This document shows positions 35,245 to 48,292 of a stretch of 64,000 bases of DNA, in pieces. The stretch covers positions 8,186,001-8,250,000 of the forward strand of contig NC_092341.1 in assembly GCF_046630445.1 (NCBI RefSeq), read 5' to 3'. This DNA comes from Rutidosis leptorrhynchoides. Lineage: Eukaryota > Streptophyta > Magnoliopsida > Asterales > Asteraceae. How positions within the stretch are numbered: position 1 is the first letter of the stretch; the number at the start of each line of letters is the position of its first letter. The notes beneath the pieces are model-generated. The model saw nothing but the letters and a program-made list of their open reading frames with translations, ran no database searches and was not told the DNA's origin. Made by a program: the position numbers and the translations under genes.

Positions 35245-38200
35245 TTAAGCTGTTGAAGGTGTTGACGAATCTTCTGGAAATAGATGCGGGTATTTCTTCT
35301 TCATCTGATCTTCACGCTCCCAGGTGAACTCGGGTCCTCTACGAGCATTCCATCGAACCTTAACAATTGGTATCTTGTTTTGCTTAAGTCTTTTAACCTC
35401 ACGATCCATTATTTCGACGGGTTCTTCGATGAATTGGAGTTTTTCGTTGATTTGGATTTCATCTAACGGAATAGTGAGATCTTCTTTAGCAAAGCATTTC
35501 TTCAAATTCGAGACGTGGAAAGTGTTATGTACAGCCGCGAGTTGTTGAGGTAATTCAAGTCGGGAAGCTACTGGTCCGACACGATCAATAATCTTGAATG
35601 GTCCAATATACCTTGGATTTAATTTCCCTCGTTTACCAAATCGAACAACGCCTTTCCAAGGTGAAACTTTAAGCATGACCATCTCTCCAATTTCAAATTC
35701 TATATCTTTTCTTTTAATGTCAGCGTAGCTCTTTTGTCGACTTTGGGCGGTTTTCAACCGTTGTTGAATTTGGATGATCTTCTCGGTAGTTTCTTGTATA
35801 ATCTCCGGACCCGTAATCTGTCTATCCCCCACCTCACTCCAACAAATCGGAGACCTGCACTTTCTACCATAAAGTGCTTCAAACGGCGCCATCTCAATGC
35901 TTGAATGGTAGCTGTTGTTGTAGGAAAATTCTGCTAACGGTAGATGTCGATCCCAACTGTTTCCGAAATCAATAACACATGCTCGTAGCATGTCTTCAAG
36001 CGTTTGTATCGTCCTTTCGCTCTGCCCATCAGTTTGTGGATGATAGGCAGTACTCATGTCTAGACGAGTTCCTAATGCTTGCTGTAATGTCTGCCAGAAT
36101 CTTGAAATAAATCTGCCATCCCTATCAGAGATAATAGAGATTGGTATTCCATGTCTGGAGACGACTTCCTTCAAATACAGTCGTGCTAACTTCTCCATCT
36201 TGTCATCTTCTCTTATTGGTAGGAAGTGTGCTGATTTGGTGAGACGATCAACTATTACCCAAATAGTATCAAAACCACTTGCAGTCCTTGGCAATTTAGT
36301 GATGAAATCCATGGTAATGTTTTCCCATTTCCATTCCGGGATTTCGGGTTGTTGAAGTAGACTTGATGGTTTCTGATGCTCAGCTTTGACCTTAGAACAC
36401 GTCAAACATTCTCCTACGTATTTAGCAACATCGGCTTTCATACCCGGCCACCAAAAATGTTTCTTGAGATCCTTGTACATCTTCCCCGTTCCAGGATGTA
36501 TTGAGTATCTGGTTTTATGAGCTTCTCTAAGTACCATTTCTCTCATATCTCCAAATTTTGGTACCCAAATCCTTTCAGCCCTATACCGGGTTCCGTCTTC
36601 CCGAATATTAAGATGTTTCTCCGATCCTTTGGGTATTTCATCCTTTAAATTTCCCTCTTTTAAAACTCCTTGTTGCGCCTCCTTTATTTGAGTAGTAATG
36701 TTATTATGAATCATTATATTCATAGATTTTACTCGAATGAGTTCTCTATCCTTCCTGCTCAAGGCATCGGCTACCACATTTGCCTTCCCCGGGTGGTAAC
36801 GAATCTCAAAATCGTAATCATTCAATAATTCAATCCACCTACGCTGCCTCATATTCAGTTGTTTCTGATTAAATATGTGTTGAAGACTTTTGTGGTCGGT
36901 ATATATAATACTTTTGACCCCATATAAATAGTGCCTCCAAGTCTTTAATGCAAAAACAACCGCGCCTAATTCCAAATCATGCGTCGTATAATTTTGTTCG
37001 TGAATCTTCAATTGTCTAGACGCATAAGCAATCACCTTCGTTCGTTGCATTAATACACAACCGAGACCTTGCTTTGATGCGTCACAATAAATCACAAAAT
37101 CATCATTCCCTTCAGGCAATGACAATATAGGTGCCGTAGTTAGCTTTTTCTTCAATAACTGAAACGCTTTCTCTTGTTCATCATTCCATTCAAATTTCTT
37201 CCCTTTATGCGTTAATGCAGTCAAGGGTTTTGCTATTCTGGAAAAGTCTTGGATGAACCTTCTGTAGTAACCAGCTAGTCCTAAAAACTGGCGTATGTGT
37301 TTCGGAGTTTTCGGGGTTTCCCAATTTTCAACAGTTTCTATCTTTGCCGGATCCACCTTAATACCTTCTTTGTTCACTATGTGACCCAAGAATTGAACTT
37401 CTTCCAACCAAAATGCACACTTTGAAAACTTAGCGTACAATTCTTCCTTCCTTAATACTTCTAACACTTTTCTCAAATGTTCACCGTGTTCTTGGTCATT
37501 CTTTGAGTAAATAAGTATGTCATCAATGAAAACAATGACAAACTTGTCAAGGTATGGTCCACACACTCGGTTCATAAGGTCCATGAACACAGCTGGTGCA
37601 TTAGTTAAACCAAACGGCATGACCATAAACTCGTAATGACCGTAACGTGTTCTGAAAGCAGTCTTTGGAATATCATCTTCTTTCACCCGCATTTGATGAT
37701 ACCCGGAACGTAAGTCAATCTTTGAATAAACAGACGAGCCTTGTAGTTGATCAAATAAGTCGTCGATTCTCGGTAGTGGGTAGCGGTTCTTGATGGTAAG
37801 TTTGTTCAACTCTCGGTAGTCGATACACAACCTGAATGTACCATCTTTCTTCTTGACAAACAAAACAGGAGCTCCCCACGGTGATGTGCTTGGTCGAATG
37901 AAACCACGCTCTAAAAGTTCTTGTAATTGGCTTTGCAGTTCTTTCATCTCGCTGGGTGCGAGTCTGTAAGGAGCACGAGCTATTGGTGCAGCTCCTGGTA
38001 CAAGATCTATTTGAAATTCAACGGATCGATGTGGGGGTAATCCCGGTAATTCTTTCGGAAATACATCGGGAAATTCTTTTGCAATGGGAACATCATTGAT
38101 GCTCTTTTCTTCAGTTTGTACTTTCTCGACGTGTGCTAGAACAGCATAGCAACCTTTTCTTATTAGTTTTTGTGCCTTCAAATTACTAATAAGATGTAGC

Positions 38201-38960
38201 TTCGTGTTGCCCTTTTCTCCGTACACCATTAAGGGTTTTCCTTTTTCTCGTATAATGCGAATTGCATTTTTGTAACAAACGATCTCCGCTTTCACTTCTT
38301 TCAACCAGTCCATACCGATTATCACATCAAAACTCCCTAACTCTACTGGTATCAAATCAATCTTAAATGTTTCGCTAACCAGTTTAATTTCTCGATTCCG
38401 ACATATATTATCTGCTGAAATTAATTTACCATTTGCTAATTCGAGTAAAAATTTACTATCCAAAGGCGTCAATGGACAACTTAATTTAGCACAAAAATCT
38501 CTACTCATATAGCTTCTATCCGCACCCGAATCAAATAAAACGTAAGCAGATTTATTGTCAATAAGAAACGTACCCGTAACAAGCTCCGGGTCTTCCTGTG
38601 CCTCTACCGCATTAATATTGAAAACTCTTCCACGGCCTTGTCCATTCGTGTTCTCCTGGTTCGGGCAATTTCTAATAATGTGGCCTGGTTTTCCACATTT
38701 ATAACAAACTACATTGGCATAACTTGCTCCGACACTACTTGCTCCGCCATTACTCGTTCCGACACCATTTGTTCCTTTCGTTCTATTAACCCCTGGTCCG
38801 TAGACCTCACACTTCGCCGCGCTATGACCATTTCTTTTACACTTGTTGCAAAATTTGGTGCAGAACCCCGAGTGATTCTTTTCACACCTTTGGCATAGTT
38901 GTTTCTGATTGTTGTTGTTGTTGCGGTTATTATTGTTGTTGGGATGATTGTTGTAGTTGC

Positions 38961-38991
<31 letters not shown>

Positions 38992-39825
38992 GGGCCGTTT
39001 GTTGTAGTTGCGATTGATGTTGCGATTGTTGGGATAATTGTTGCGATTATTGTTGTAATTGCTGTTGTTGTTGTATTGGTGATTCTTATCACCGTTTTCC
39101 TCCCACTTTCTTTTGACTTGCTTCACATTGGCCTCTTCAGCAGTCTGTTCTTTAATTCTTTCTTCAATCTGGTTCACTAGTTTGTGAGCCATTCTACATG
39201 CCTGTTGTATGGAGGCGGGCTCGTGTGAACTTATATCTTCTTGGATTCTTTCCGGTAATCCTTTCACAAACGCGTCGATCTTCTCTTCCTCATCTTCGAA
39301 TGCTCCCGGACACAATAGGCACAATTCTGTGAATCGTCTTTCGTACGTGGTAATATCAAATCCTTGGGTTCGTAACCCTCTAAGTTCTGTCTTGAGCTTA
39401 TTGACCTCAGTTCTGGGACGGTACTTCTCGTTCATCAAGTGCTTGAATGCTGACCACGGTAGTGCGTACGCATCATCTTGTCCCACTTGCTCTAGATAGG
39501 TATTCCACCATGTTAACGCAGAACCTGTGAAGGTATGCGTAGCGTACTTCACTTTGTCCTCTTCAGTACACTTACTTATGGCAAACACCGATTCAACCTT
39601 CTCGGTCCACCGTTTCAATCCGATCGGTCCTTCGGTTCCATCAAATTCCAAAGGTTTGCAGGCAGTGAATTCTTTGTAGGTGCATCCTACACGATTTCCT
39701 GTACTGCTAGATCCAAGGTTATTGTTGGTATGTAGCGCAGCCTGTACTGCGGCTATGTTTGAAGCTAGAAAAGTACGGAATTCCTCTTCATTCATATTCA
39801 CGGTGTGTCGAGTAGTCGGTGCCAT
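35245..39825 (-). CDS. Chromovirus B gag-pol polyprotein (1526 residues), open throughout
   Basis: One frame from the ATG at 39825 ([16 protein letters not shown]). In order: gag capsid ([12 protein letters not shown]), an Asn-rich linker, zinc knuckles ([14 protein letters not shown] and [14 protein letters not shown]), protease ([12 protein letters not shown]), reverse transcriptase (FIDDILIYS), RNase H ([12 protein letters not shown]), integrase (H2C2 finger near [19 protein letters not shown], then the core), and a chromodomain-like end ([20 protein letters not shown]). It is clearly related to chromovirus A but distinct in LTR and gag. Confidence 0.95.
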
Positions 39826-40166
39826 TTCCTTCAAAATAGTTAAATGGAACAAGTTAATCATACAGAATATTAAGAGTAGTTAATAGTATTTCGTAGCATA
39901 ATATGAACTCATTTATAAAAGCTTTTTCTTCATATTAGCGTTTTATAAGTTTAAATTCGGGTAGTACCTACCCGTTAAGTTCATACTTAGTAGCTAATAT
40001 ACAATTCAACTACTACAATTCTATATGAAAAACTGATTATAATAATATTTCGCGTTCAAACTTTTATACAATATTTTACAAACTTACAATACCGCTTATT
40101 TTACATAAAGCATGAAATATAGCACACAATAACTTTGATACAAGATAGTTGTGAAGACAATTCTAG

Positions 40167-40850
40167 CTAGTACACAAGTCGTTCAGCAAAGGCAATAAAT
40201 ACACGTAATTCATACGTCCAGAAACAAGTCATGCATTCTGGTTTTACTAGGACTACTTCCCATCCTTGGTCTTGTGCAACATAACCGTTATGGCCGTTGA
40301 TAAGACAGCGTGTTGTAACGTCATCAAAGGGACGAGGGTTACGTAATGTCCAACAGTCCCGTAATAATCTAAAAACCTCATTTCTTACCCCAATTACCGA
40401 CTCCGTCACTTGTGGAAACGTTTTGTTTAATAGTTGTAGCCCGATGTTCTTGTTCTCACTTTGGTGAGAAGCGAACATTACTAATCCGTAAGCATAACAT
40501 GCTTCTTTATGTTGCATGTTAGCCGCTTTTTCTAAATCACGAAGTCCAATATTCGGATATATTGAGTCAAAATAATTTCTTAACCCGTTGCGTAAAATAG
40601 CATTTGGGTTCCCCGCAATATATGCGTCAAAGTAAACACATCGTAACTTATGGGTTTCCCAATGTGATATCCCCCATCTTTCAAACGAAAGTCTCTTATA
40701 AACCAAGACATTCTTGGAACGTTCTTCGAATGTCTTACAAACTGATCTCGCCTTAAATAGTTGTGCCGAAGAATTCTGGCCGACTCTAGACAAGATTTCA
40801 TCAATCATGTCTCCGGGTAGGTCTCTTAAAATATTGGGTTGTCTATCCAT
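40167..40850 (-). CDS. F-box protein carried by chromovirus B (227 residues)
   Basis: A complete frame lies between the 5' LTR and gag, on the same strand as gag-pol. The N-terminal F-box is clear (residues about 7-50: ILRDLPGDMIDEILSRVG, LFKARSVCKTFEE). The rest has the layout of plant At2g35280-like F-box proteins: a GNPNAILRNGLRNYF segment, a Sel1-like helical repeat (DLEKAANMQHKEACYAYGLV) and a Cys-containing end (KPECMTCFW). In the host family the F-box binds SKP1/ASK so that an SCF ubiquitin ligase can mark a target. Target and use here are unknown. Copy C has the same gene at 61445-62128, with one residue different. It is not part of a standard Tekay/Del element, so I infer capture of a host gene by an ancestor. 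It could also be read as a host gene flanked by element parts, but its recurrence at the same place in two copies argues against that. Confidence 0.85.
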   Translation of the reverse strand: MDRQPNILRDLPGDMIDEILSRVGQNSSAQLFKARSVCKTFEERSKNVLVYKRLSFERWGISHWETHKLRCVYFDAYIAGNPNAILRNGLRNYFDSIYPNIGLRDLEKAANMQHKEACYAYGLVMFASHQSENKNIGLQLLNKTFPQVTESVIGVRNEVFRLLRDCWTLRNPRPFDDVTTRCLINGHNGYVAQDQGWEVVLVKPECMTCFWTYELRVFIAFAERLVY

Positions 40851-40987
40851 TTTGTATTTTTAAACTGTAAAATAGACAAGAGTTAGATTCATAAAAAAAA
40901 TACTTATTAATACAAGCAATTTTTACATATATCATAAAGCATAAGAACACTATATTCCATATATTACACCACACGAATACAACTATC

Positions 40988-41602
40988 TTATTCCGACTCG
41001 CTCGTTTCTTCTTCTTCGGTTTTGGTTCGTTTTTCCAAGTTTCTAGGGATATATGATGTTCCCCTAATACGAACCGTCGTTGTCCACATTGGTTTAGAAA
41101 AACCTGGTGGTTTAGAGGTTCCCGGGTCATTGTTACAACTTAAGGACTTCGGGGGTTGACGATACATATAAAGTTCATCGGGGTTGGAATTAGATTTCTC
41201 TATTTTTATGCCCTTTCCCTTATTATTTTCTTTTGCCTTTTTAAATTCAGTTGGGGTAATTTCTATAACATCATCGGAATTCTCGTCGAAATCCGATTCA
41301 TCGGAGAATTGGTAATCCTCCCAATATTTTGCTTCCTTGGCGGAAACACCATTGACCATAATTAACTTTGGTCGGTTGGTTGAGGATTTTCTTTTACTTA
41401 ACCGTTTTATTATTTCCCCCACCGGTTCTATTTCTTCATCCGGTTCCGATTCTCCTTCCGGTTCCGATTCTTCTTCCGGTTCCGACTCTTCTTCCGGTTC
41501 CTCTTCGGGAACTTGTGAATCAGTCCACAAATTATTCCAATTTACATTTGACTCTTCATTATTATTAGGTGAGTCAATGGGACTTGTTCTAGAGGTAGAC
41601 AT
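40988..41602 (-). CDS. Acidic accessory protein of chromovirus B (204 residues), unknown function
   Basis: A complete frame (MSTSRTSPIDSPNNNEE ... EEEETSESE) is the first gene after the 5' LTR. It has an acidic repeat block (residues about 32-60, EEPEEESEPEEESEPEGES), a basic patch (IIKRLSKRKSSTNRP), a second Asp/Ser-rich acidic block near 100-112, a Lys-rich stretch (KKAKENNKGKGIKIEK) and an acidic tail. No signal peptide or membrane segment is visible. I do not recognise a family. The same gene is at 60692-61306 in copy C with 11 residue differences, several in or near the charged blocks. Confidence 0.75.
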   Translation of the reverse strand: MSTSRTSPIDSPNNNEESNVNWNNLWTDSQVPEEEPEEESEPEEESEPEGESEPDEEIEPVGEIIKRLSKRKSSTNRPKLIMVNGVSAKEAKYWEDYQFSDESDFDENSDDVIEITPTEFKKAKENNKGKGIKIEKSNSNPDELYMYRQPPKSLSCNNDPGTSKPPGFSKPMWTTTVRIRGTSYIPRNLEKRTKTEEEETSESE

Positions 41603-41811
41603 CTATCACATAATATCAAACACGTTAAGAGATTAATATATCACATAATATTCATATGTTAAAAATATATAGTTTCCAACAAAAATGTTAAGCAATCATT
41701 TTTAAAGAAAACACGGTCGAAGTCCAGACTCACTAATGCATCCTAACAAACTCGATAAGACACACTAATGCAAATTTTCTGGTTCTCTAAGACCAACGCT
41801 CTGATACCAAC

Positions 41812-44800
41812 TGAAATGTCCCGTTCTTATTGATTAAAAACGTTCCATATTAATTGATTTCGTTGCGAGGTTTTGACCTCTATATGAGACGTTTTTCAAA
41901 GACTGCATTCATTTTTAAACAAACCATAACCTTTATTTCATCAATAAAGGTTTAAAAAGCTTTACGTAGATTACCAAATAATGATAATCTAATATATCCT
42001 GTTTACACACGACCATTACATAATGGTTTACAATACAAATATGTTACAACAAAATAAGTTTTTTGAATGCAGTTTTTACACAATATCATACAAGCATGGA
42101 CTCCAAATCTTGTCCTTATTTAAGTATGCGACAGCGGAAGCTCTTAATAATCACCTGAGAATAAACATGCTTAAAACGTCAACAAAAATGTTGATGAGTT
42201 ATAGGTTTAACCTATATATATCAAATCGTAACAATAGACCACAAGATTTCATATTTCAATACACATCCCATACATAGAGATAAAAATCATTCATATGGTG
42301 AACACCTGGTAACCGACAATAACAAGATGCATATATAAGAATATCCCCATCATTCCGGGACACCCTTCGGATATGATATAAATTTCGAAGTACTAAAGCA
42401 TCCGGTACTTTGGATGGGGTTTGTTAGGCCCAATAGATCTATCTTTAGGATTCGCGTCAATTAGGGTGTCTGTTCCCTAATTCTTAGATTACCAGACTTA
42501 ATAAAAAGGGGCATATTCGATTTCGATAATTCAACCATAGAATGTAGTTTCACGTACTTGTGTCTATTTTGTAAATCATTTATAAAATCTGCATGTATTC
42601 TCATCCCAAAAATATTAGATTTTAAAAGTGGGACTATAACTCACCTTCACAGATTTTTACTTCGTCGGGAAGTAAGACTTGGCCACTGGTTGATTCACGA
42701 ACCTATAACAATATATACATATATATCAAAGTATGTTCAAAATATATTTACAACACTTTTAATATATTTTGATGTTTTAAGTTTATTAAGTCAGCTGTCC
42801 TCGTTAGTAACCTACAACTAGTTGTCCACAGTTAGATGTACAGAAATAAATCGATAAATATTATCTTGAATCAATCCACGACCCAGTGTATACGTATCTC
42901 AGTATTGATCACAACTCAAACTATATATATTTTGGAATCAACCTCAACCCTGTATAGCTAACTCCAACATTCACATATAGAGTGTCTATGGTTGTTCCGA
43001 AATATATATAGATGTGTCGACATGATAGGTCGAAACATTGTATACGTGTCTATGGTATCTCAAGATTACATAATATATAATACAAGTTGATTAAGTTATG
43101 GTTGGAATAGATTTGTTACCAATTTTCACGTAGCTAAAATGAGAAAAATTATCCAATCTTGTTTTACCCATAACTTCTTCATTTTAAATCCGTTTTGAGT
43201 GAATCAAATTGCTATGGTTTCATATTGAACTCTATTTTATGAATCTAAACAAAAAAAGTATAGGTTTCTAGTCGGAAAAATAAGTTACAAGTCGTTTTTG
43301 TAAAGGTAGTCATTTCAGTCGAAAGAACGACGTCTAGATGACCATTTTAGAAAACATACTTCCACTTTGAGTTTAACCATAATTTTTGGATATAGTTTCA
43401 TGTTCATAATAAAAATCATTTTCTCAGAATAACAACTTTTAAATCAAAGTTTATCATAGTTTTTAATTAACTAACCCAAAACAGCCCGCGGTGTTACTAC
43501 GACGGCGTAAATCCGGTTTTACGGTGTTTTTCGTGTTTCCAGGTTTTAAATCATTAAGTTAGCATATCATATAGATATAGAACATGTGTTTAGTTGATTT
43601 TAAAAGTCAAGTTAGAAGGATTAACTTTTGTTTGCGAACAAGTTTAGAATTAACTAAACTATGTTCTAGTGATTACAAGTTTAAACCTTCGAATAAGATA
43701 GCTTTATATGTATGAATCGAATGATGTTATGAACATCATTACTACCTTAAGTTCCTTGGATGAACCTACTGGAAAAGAGAAAAATGGATCTAGCTTCAAT
43801 GGATCCTTGGATGGCTCAAAGTTCTTGAAGCAAAATCATGACACGAAAACAAGTTCAAGTAAGATCATCACTTGAAATAAGATTGTTATAGTTATAGAAA
43901 TTGAACCAAAGTTTGAATATGATTATTACCTTGTATTAGAATGATAACCTACTGTAAGAAATAAAGATTTCTTGAGGTTGGATGATCACCTTACAAGATT
44001 GGAACTGAGCTAGCAAACTTGAAAGTATTCTTGATTTTATGAAACTAGAACTTTTGGAATTTATGAAGAACACTTAGAACTTGAAGATAGAACTTGAGAG
44101 AGTTCAATTAGATGAAGAAAATTGAAGAATGAAAGTGTTTGTAGGTGTTTTTGGTCGTTGGTGTATGGATTAGATATAAAGGATATGTAATTTTGTTTTC
44201 ATGTAAATAAGTCATGAATGATTACTCATATTTTTGTAATCTTATGAGATATTTCATGCTAGTTGCCAAATGATGGTTCCCACATGTGTTAGGTGACTCA
44301 AATGGGCTGCTAAGAGCTGATCATTGGAGTGTATATACCAATAGTACATACATCTAAAAGCTGTGTATTGTACGAGTACGAATACGGGTGCATACGAGTA
44401 GAATTGTTGATGAAACTGAACGAGAATGTAATTGTAAGCATTTTTGTTAAGTAGAAGTATTTTGATAAGTGTATTGAAGTCTTTCAAAAGTGTATAAATA
44501 CATATTAAAACACTACATGTATATACATTTTAACTGAGTCGTTAAGTCATCGTTAGTCGTTACATGTAAGTGTTGTTTTGAAACCTTTAGGTTAACGATC
44601 TTGTTAAATGTTGTTAACCCAATGTTTATAATAACAAAAGAGATTTTAAATTATTATATTATCATGATATTATGATGTACGAATATCTCTTAATATGATA
44701 TATATACATTAAATGTCGTTACAACGATAAACGTTACATATATGTCTCGTTTCAAAATCATTAAGTTAGTAGTCTTGTTTTTACATATGTAGTTCATTGT

Positions 44801-45063
44801 TAATATAATTAATGATATGTTTACTTATCATAATATCATGTTAACTATATATATAACCATATATATGTCATCATATAGTTTTTTTACAAGTTTTAACGTT
44901 CGTGAATCACCGGTCAACTTGGGTGGTCAATTGTCTATATGAAACCTATTTCAATTAATCAAGTCTTAACAAGTTTGATTGCTTAACATGTTGGAAACAT
45001 TTAATCATGTAAACATCAATCTCAATTAATATATATAAACATGGAAAAGTTCGGGTCACTACA
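41812..45063 (-). repeat. Chromovirus B 5' LTR
   Basis: This is the second 3252-bp LTR copy. By family precedent it drives transcription leftwards through the acidic-protein gene, the F-box gene and gag-pol. Confidence 0.95.
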
Positions 45064-45068
45064 TGTAT

Positions 45069-47052
45069 CGTTCAAGGACCTGAGAAAAAACATAGAAATC
45101 TGTCAACGAAAACGTTGGTGAAATCATAGGTTTAAGTAAGTAAGTACAAGTGAACCACAAGATTTGCATCAATGAAATAATAGTAATACATTCCCAAAAG
45201 TTTGTTTCACGAGCACCCAATTATCAATGCTTAACGTTTTCTTCCATTGAACCCCATCACTTAGTGCTAGAACATACACTGTTTCTCAAAAATATATTTC
45301 ATTCGTAAACGGTAGCGAACCGTTTGAATGAGGGTTTGTCAAACCCATATGGATCCATATAACATAAGTTCTCGCTTACACCCGGCAAGTGTAACTAATG
45401 ATAATCGAATTGAGGATTTTGTTCTAAACTCGTATGTAGAATGTTTGTTTTCCTGTACTTGTGTTCACTTAGTAAAGAAATGTTTATGTTTTCTCATCCC
45501 AAATGTAAGTTCAAAAAGAGTAAAAGTGGGACTATGATCTCACCTTGAGTGCACGAGTAGTAAAGTACTTCACAAAATAACGTGTGCGAAGGATAGTGCT
45601 AGTCTTGACCTAAACAAATAGGTCGTATCAATAACGGTAAACACGATAGGTCAAAGATGTTCAATTAGTCCTATGGCTCGTTACGACTCGATTATTTAGC
45701 ATGTGAAATCAAATTGTCAAGTTTCATGCAAGATACAAGTATATAAACAAGTTAGGAAGGTTGCAAAATCATTTGGTTAAGTTTGACAAAAAGTCAAACT
45801 TTGGTCGGTCAAAGTCAACGAAAAAGTCAACACGTTCGGGTCGTGTTCCGAACTATTTTTCTGAGGTTTTTAATCATGTATGGGCATGCTAGGACAAGTT
45901 ACATGTGAATCGGAGGTGCGTAGCATAGCAAACATTATTCGAAAATTGACCAAGTTGGACAGACCCAAACGGCGCGCCGCGCGGGTATATGGCGCGCCGC
46001 GCCAATACCTGTGCAGAGAATTCTGGCAGTTTTTAAGTTTTATGCACGAACCTAACTTCAAACAATCACCATTTATGATCCGCAAACAATCAAGACGAGT
46101 ATCTTATACCGTTGGGAAGGTAATTTGACGAGGAAAACAACTAAACACATTTCATCAATCAATCTACCTATTACAACAACCAAAACCGCATCTAATGCTT
46201 AACATTAACCGCATACAAGTTCATAAATGCAATTCAATGATTCGGGCAATCAATTTACATGAATGATATGCCGTTTCGAAGGTAATAAAGCATACAATCC
46301 AACTAAACACATACCAATAATAATCCATGGCATTCAATGCATCAAAAGTCCATTTCAAGTTCATCAAACCCTAACCCAAATTCACCAAAATCAATAATCA
46401 AGTTCATGAAGTTTTCTAAGGCAACCTACACATCAAATTGAAGCTAGAGATGCTAGTAACACAATTAAAGCATCAACTTTTAACATCTAACAACATATGA
46501 TCATCCAAAATTCAAGAACAACACACCAAAATTCAAGTTCATGCTAGTTACACTAAAACAACGAGATCGAGCATATAAATCATATATTCATGTTAGACTT
46601 GAGCCATAGACACTAATTAACACTTTTATAAGTTAAAAACATCAAGAACACAAAATCTAGTGATTTTAGAAAGTTACCCAAACGAGATGAAGTTGGTACC
46701 AAAATGAAGAGGATGAAGAGAGGATCACGAATATGTAATTTATTTTGTTGTAAGCCTCCTAGATCGAATTTAGATGATGATTGAATGAATTTGGAAATTG
46801 GGTGTGTTCTTGCTAGAGAGAAAGAGAGAGAGAGAGAGAGAGATGGTTGAATGGTGGTGATTGGGGTGGACTAGGTGACCTAGTCAACTAGTTTGCCCCG
46901 TGTCAATTTTAGTCCCTCGAGTTTGTAGTCGGGTGCGGAAAATACCTAAACGGAATATTTTAAAACGCGTATTAACGGGAGATGTTATAAACATATAACG
47001 GAGTTTAAATTAGTATAACGGAAAAGAAAACGGAAAAAGGCGGGATGTTACA
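45069..47052 (-). repeat. Chromovirus A 5' LTR, second part
   Basis: The segment continues the A 5' LTR after the nested element B and ends TGTTACA next to the TSD ACGGG. It matches the 3' LTR closely and has a shorter (GA)n run. Confidence 0.95.
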
Positions 47053-47953
47053 ACGGGTATTGGTGAAAGTCAAGGAGACCCGGTTAGCCTCTCGCAAGAC
47101 TTTGAGGCGGAGTTGTTTGGGGACATTCCGATGCTGCGCCCAATGGGACGAAATAAAGCAAAGAAAGCTCAAAAAAATTCGGAATCTTCGGATGCGCGGG
47201 GGGGGGGGGGGGGGTCTTTTTGGGGCAGAAGTTCGAATTCGTCAAGGATAGAGTCGTTTATGGACAAGTGGGAACATGTGGCGGAAGGGAAGACGAATGC
47301 GATATCCAACTTCAATAAGTTTTGCACTATGCGAACCGCACTCACACAAGTTGATTTGTTGGGGAGATCTTCGGCTACGATGGAAGATCCGGATGACGTG
47401 ATTCGTCTTGAAAATCTAAAAAAATATGTTCGAGACATGATGAAAGACGACATGAACATCGACGGTAACCCCCGAGAATAGATTCTATTTATGTTGTTCC
47501 GTATTTTTTTTATGAATTTGATTTATGTTTCTAGGACTTTTAAGTATGTAATTTTCTTTTTAAGTAATGGTATGTTTAGGACTTTTAATTATTTACGTTA
47601 TTCCATCTTTTTTTATTTGAGTGCTACAATAAAATGAATAAAATCAATAAAAAAAATAAAAAAAACATAAAAAGAAAATTAAAATGCCACATCAGCATTC
47701 CACTACCACAACACAAACCCACAACACCAACTTTCAACACCACTACTACTCCACTCTCTCCCACACACATCCTAATCATCAAAAAACTCACAACACCACC
47801 CCACAATACACCCAACCATTACAAATGTTCTAAAAATGAAGGAAGAAACTAAAAATCAAAATTTTCCTTTTTTCGAGAGATGCCGATTCCCTACAAGATT
47901 TGGACACTGTAATTTTCCTAAAAGATATCATCTGTTATCATTTTCCTACAAGA

Positions 47954-48292
47954 AAGTTGTAATGTAGTTCAGCAGTTGGTGGTCTGACTCCTTTAGAGAA
48001 GGTTAGAAGTTCGACCCCCGTTGGTTACATATTAAAAACACAATTTCATCTTTGTCATTAAGTATTCGCCCATGACACCTTTCCCATATCGTGTGTTTGG
48101 GGGGGGGGGGGGGGGGGGGGGTGTAAAGGGGATGGAGGTTTTACTTGGTCGTGCCCTTGGATCGGTTTCAAGGTTTCCTCCCGGGCATCGATGGGGGTGG
48201 GGTTACCGCATCAGCATAGTCGAAACGGAGATGATCGCAACAGGTGTTTAGTCTCCCTCGGATGATCTCAATCGATGTAAAAAAAAAAAAAA
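47954..48292 (+). mobile_element. tRNA-derived SINE, full length
   Basis: A 15-bp perfect target duplication CATTTTCCTACAAGA stands at 47939-47953 and 48293-48307. The 5' part looks like a tRNA gene: box A-like text at about 47964-47980 (GTAGTTCAGCAGTTGG) and box B GTTCGACCCC at 48009-48018. The body has a run of 23 G (48099-48121), a unique region, and a poly(A) tail at 48279-48292. A second copy in inverse orientation lies at 56790-57057. SINEs of this type are transcribed by RNA polymerase III and moved by LINE enzymes. Confidence 0.9.

Larger units (their letters stand above)
31958..45063 (-). mobile_element. Chromovirus B (Ty3/gypsy, Tekay/Del-like) with two extra genes; looks whole
   Basis: The TSD TGTAT lies at 31953-31957 and 45064-45068, inside the 5' LTR of chromovirus A. 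LTRs are 31958-35209 and 41812-45063, both 3252 bp, and I see two differences, so insertion was very recent (tens of thousands of years at a commonly used rate). The primer site GCTCTGATACCA is at 41798-41809. The interior, in transcription order, holds an acidic-protein gene, an F-box gene and gag-pol. No breaks were seen in any of the three frames. Confidence 0.95.
24453..47052 (-). mobile_element. Chromovirus A (Ty3/gypsy, Tekay/Del-like), looks whole but carries a nested element
   Basis: The TSD ACGGG lies at 24448-24452 and 47053-47057. The 3' LTR is 24453-26733 (2281 bp). The 5' LTR is in two parts, 31665-31957 and 45069-47052, split by chromovirus B. The primer site is plus-strand GCTCTGATACCA at 31651-31662 (initiator tRNA-Met). 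LTRs differ at about six positions plus a GA-repeat length change, suggesting roughly 0.1 million years under a commonly used plant rate. It lies in exon 2 of the Harbinger ORF. Confidence 0.95.

Noticed and set aside
38709-39180. Thr/Ile- or Val-rich frames opposite or beside the gag linker
   Set aside because: They are out-of-frame readings of the Asn-codon repeat in gag.
47964-48020. A functional tRNA gene
   Set aside because: Box A and box B are present but the flanks do not fold into a full cloverleaf, and the unit continues into a SINE body with poly(A) and target duplication.
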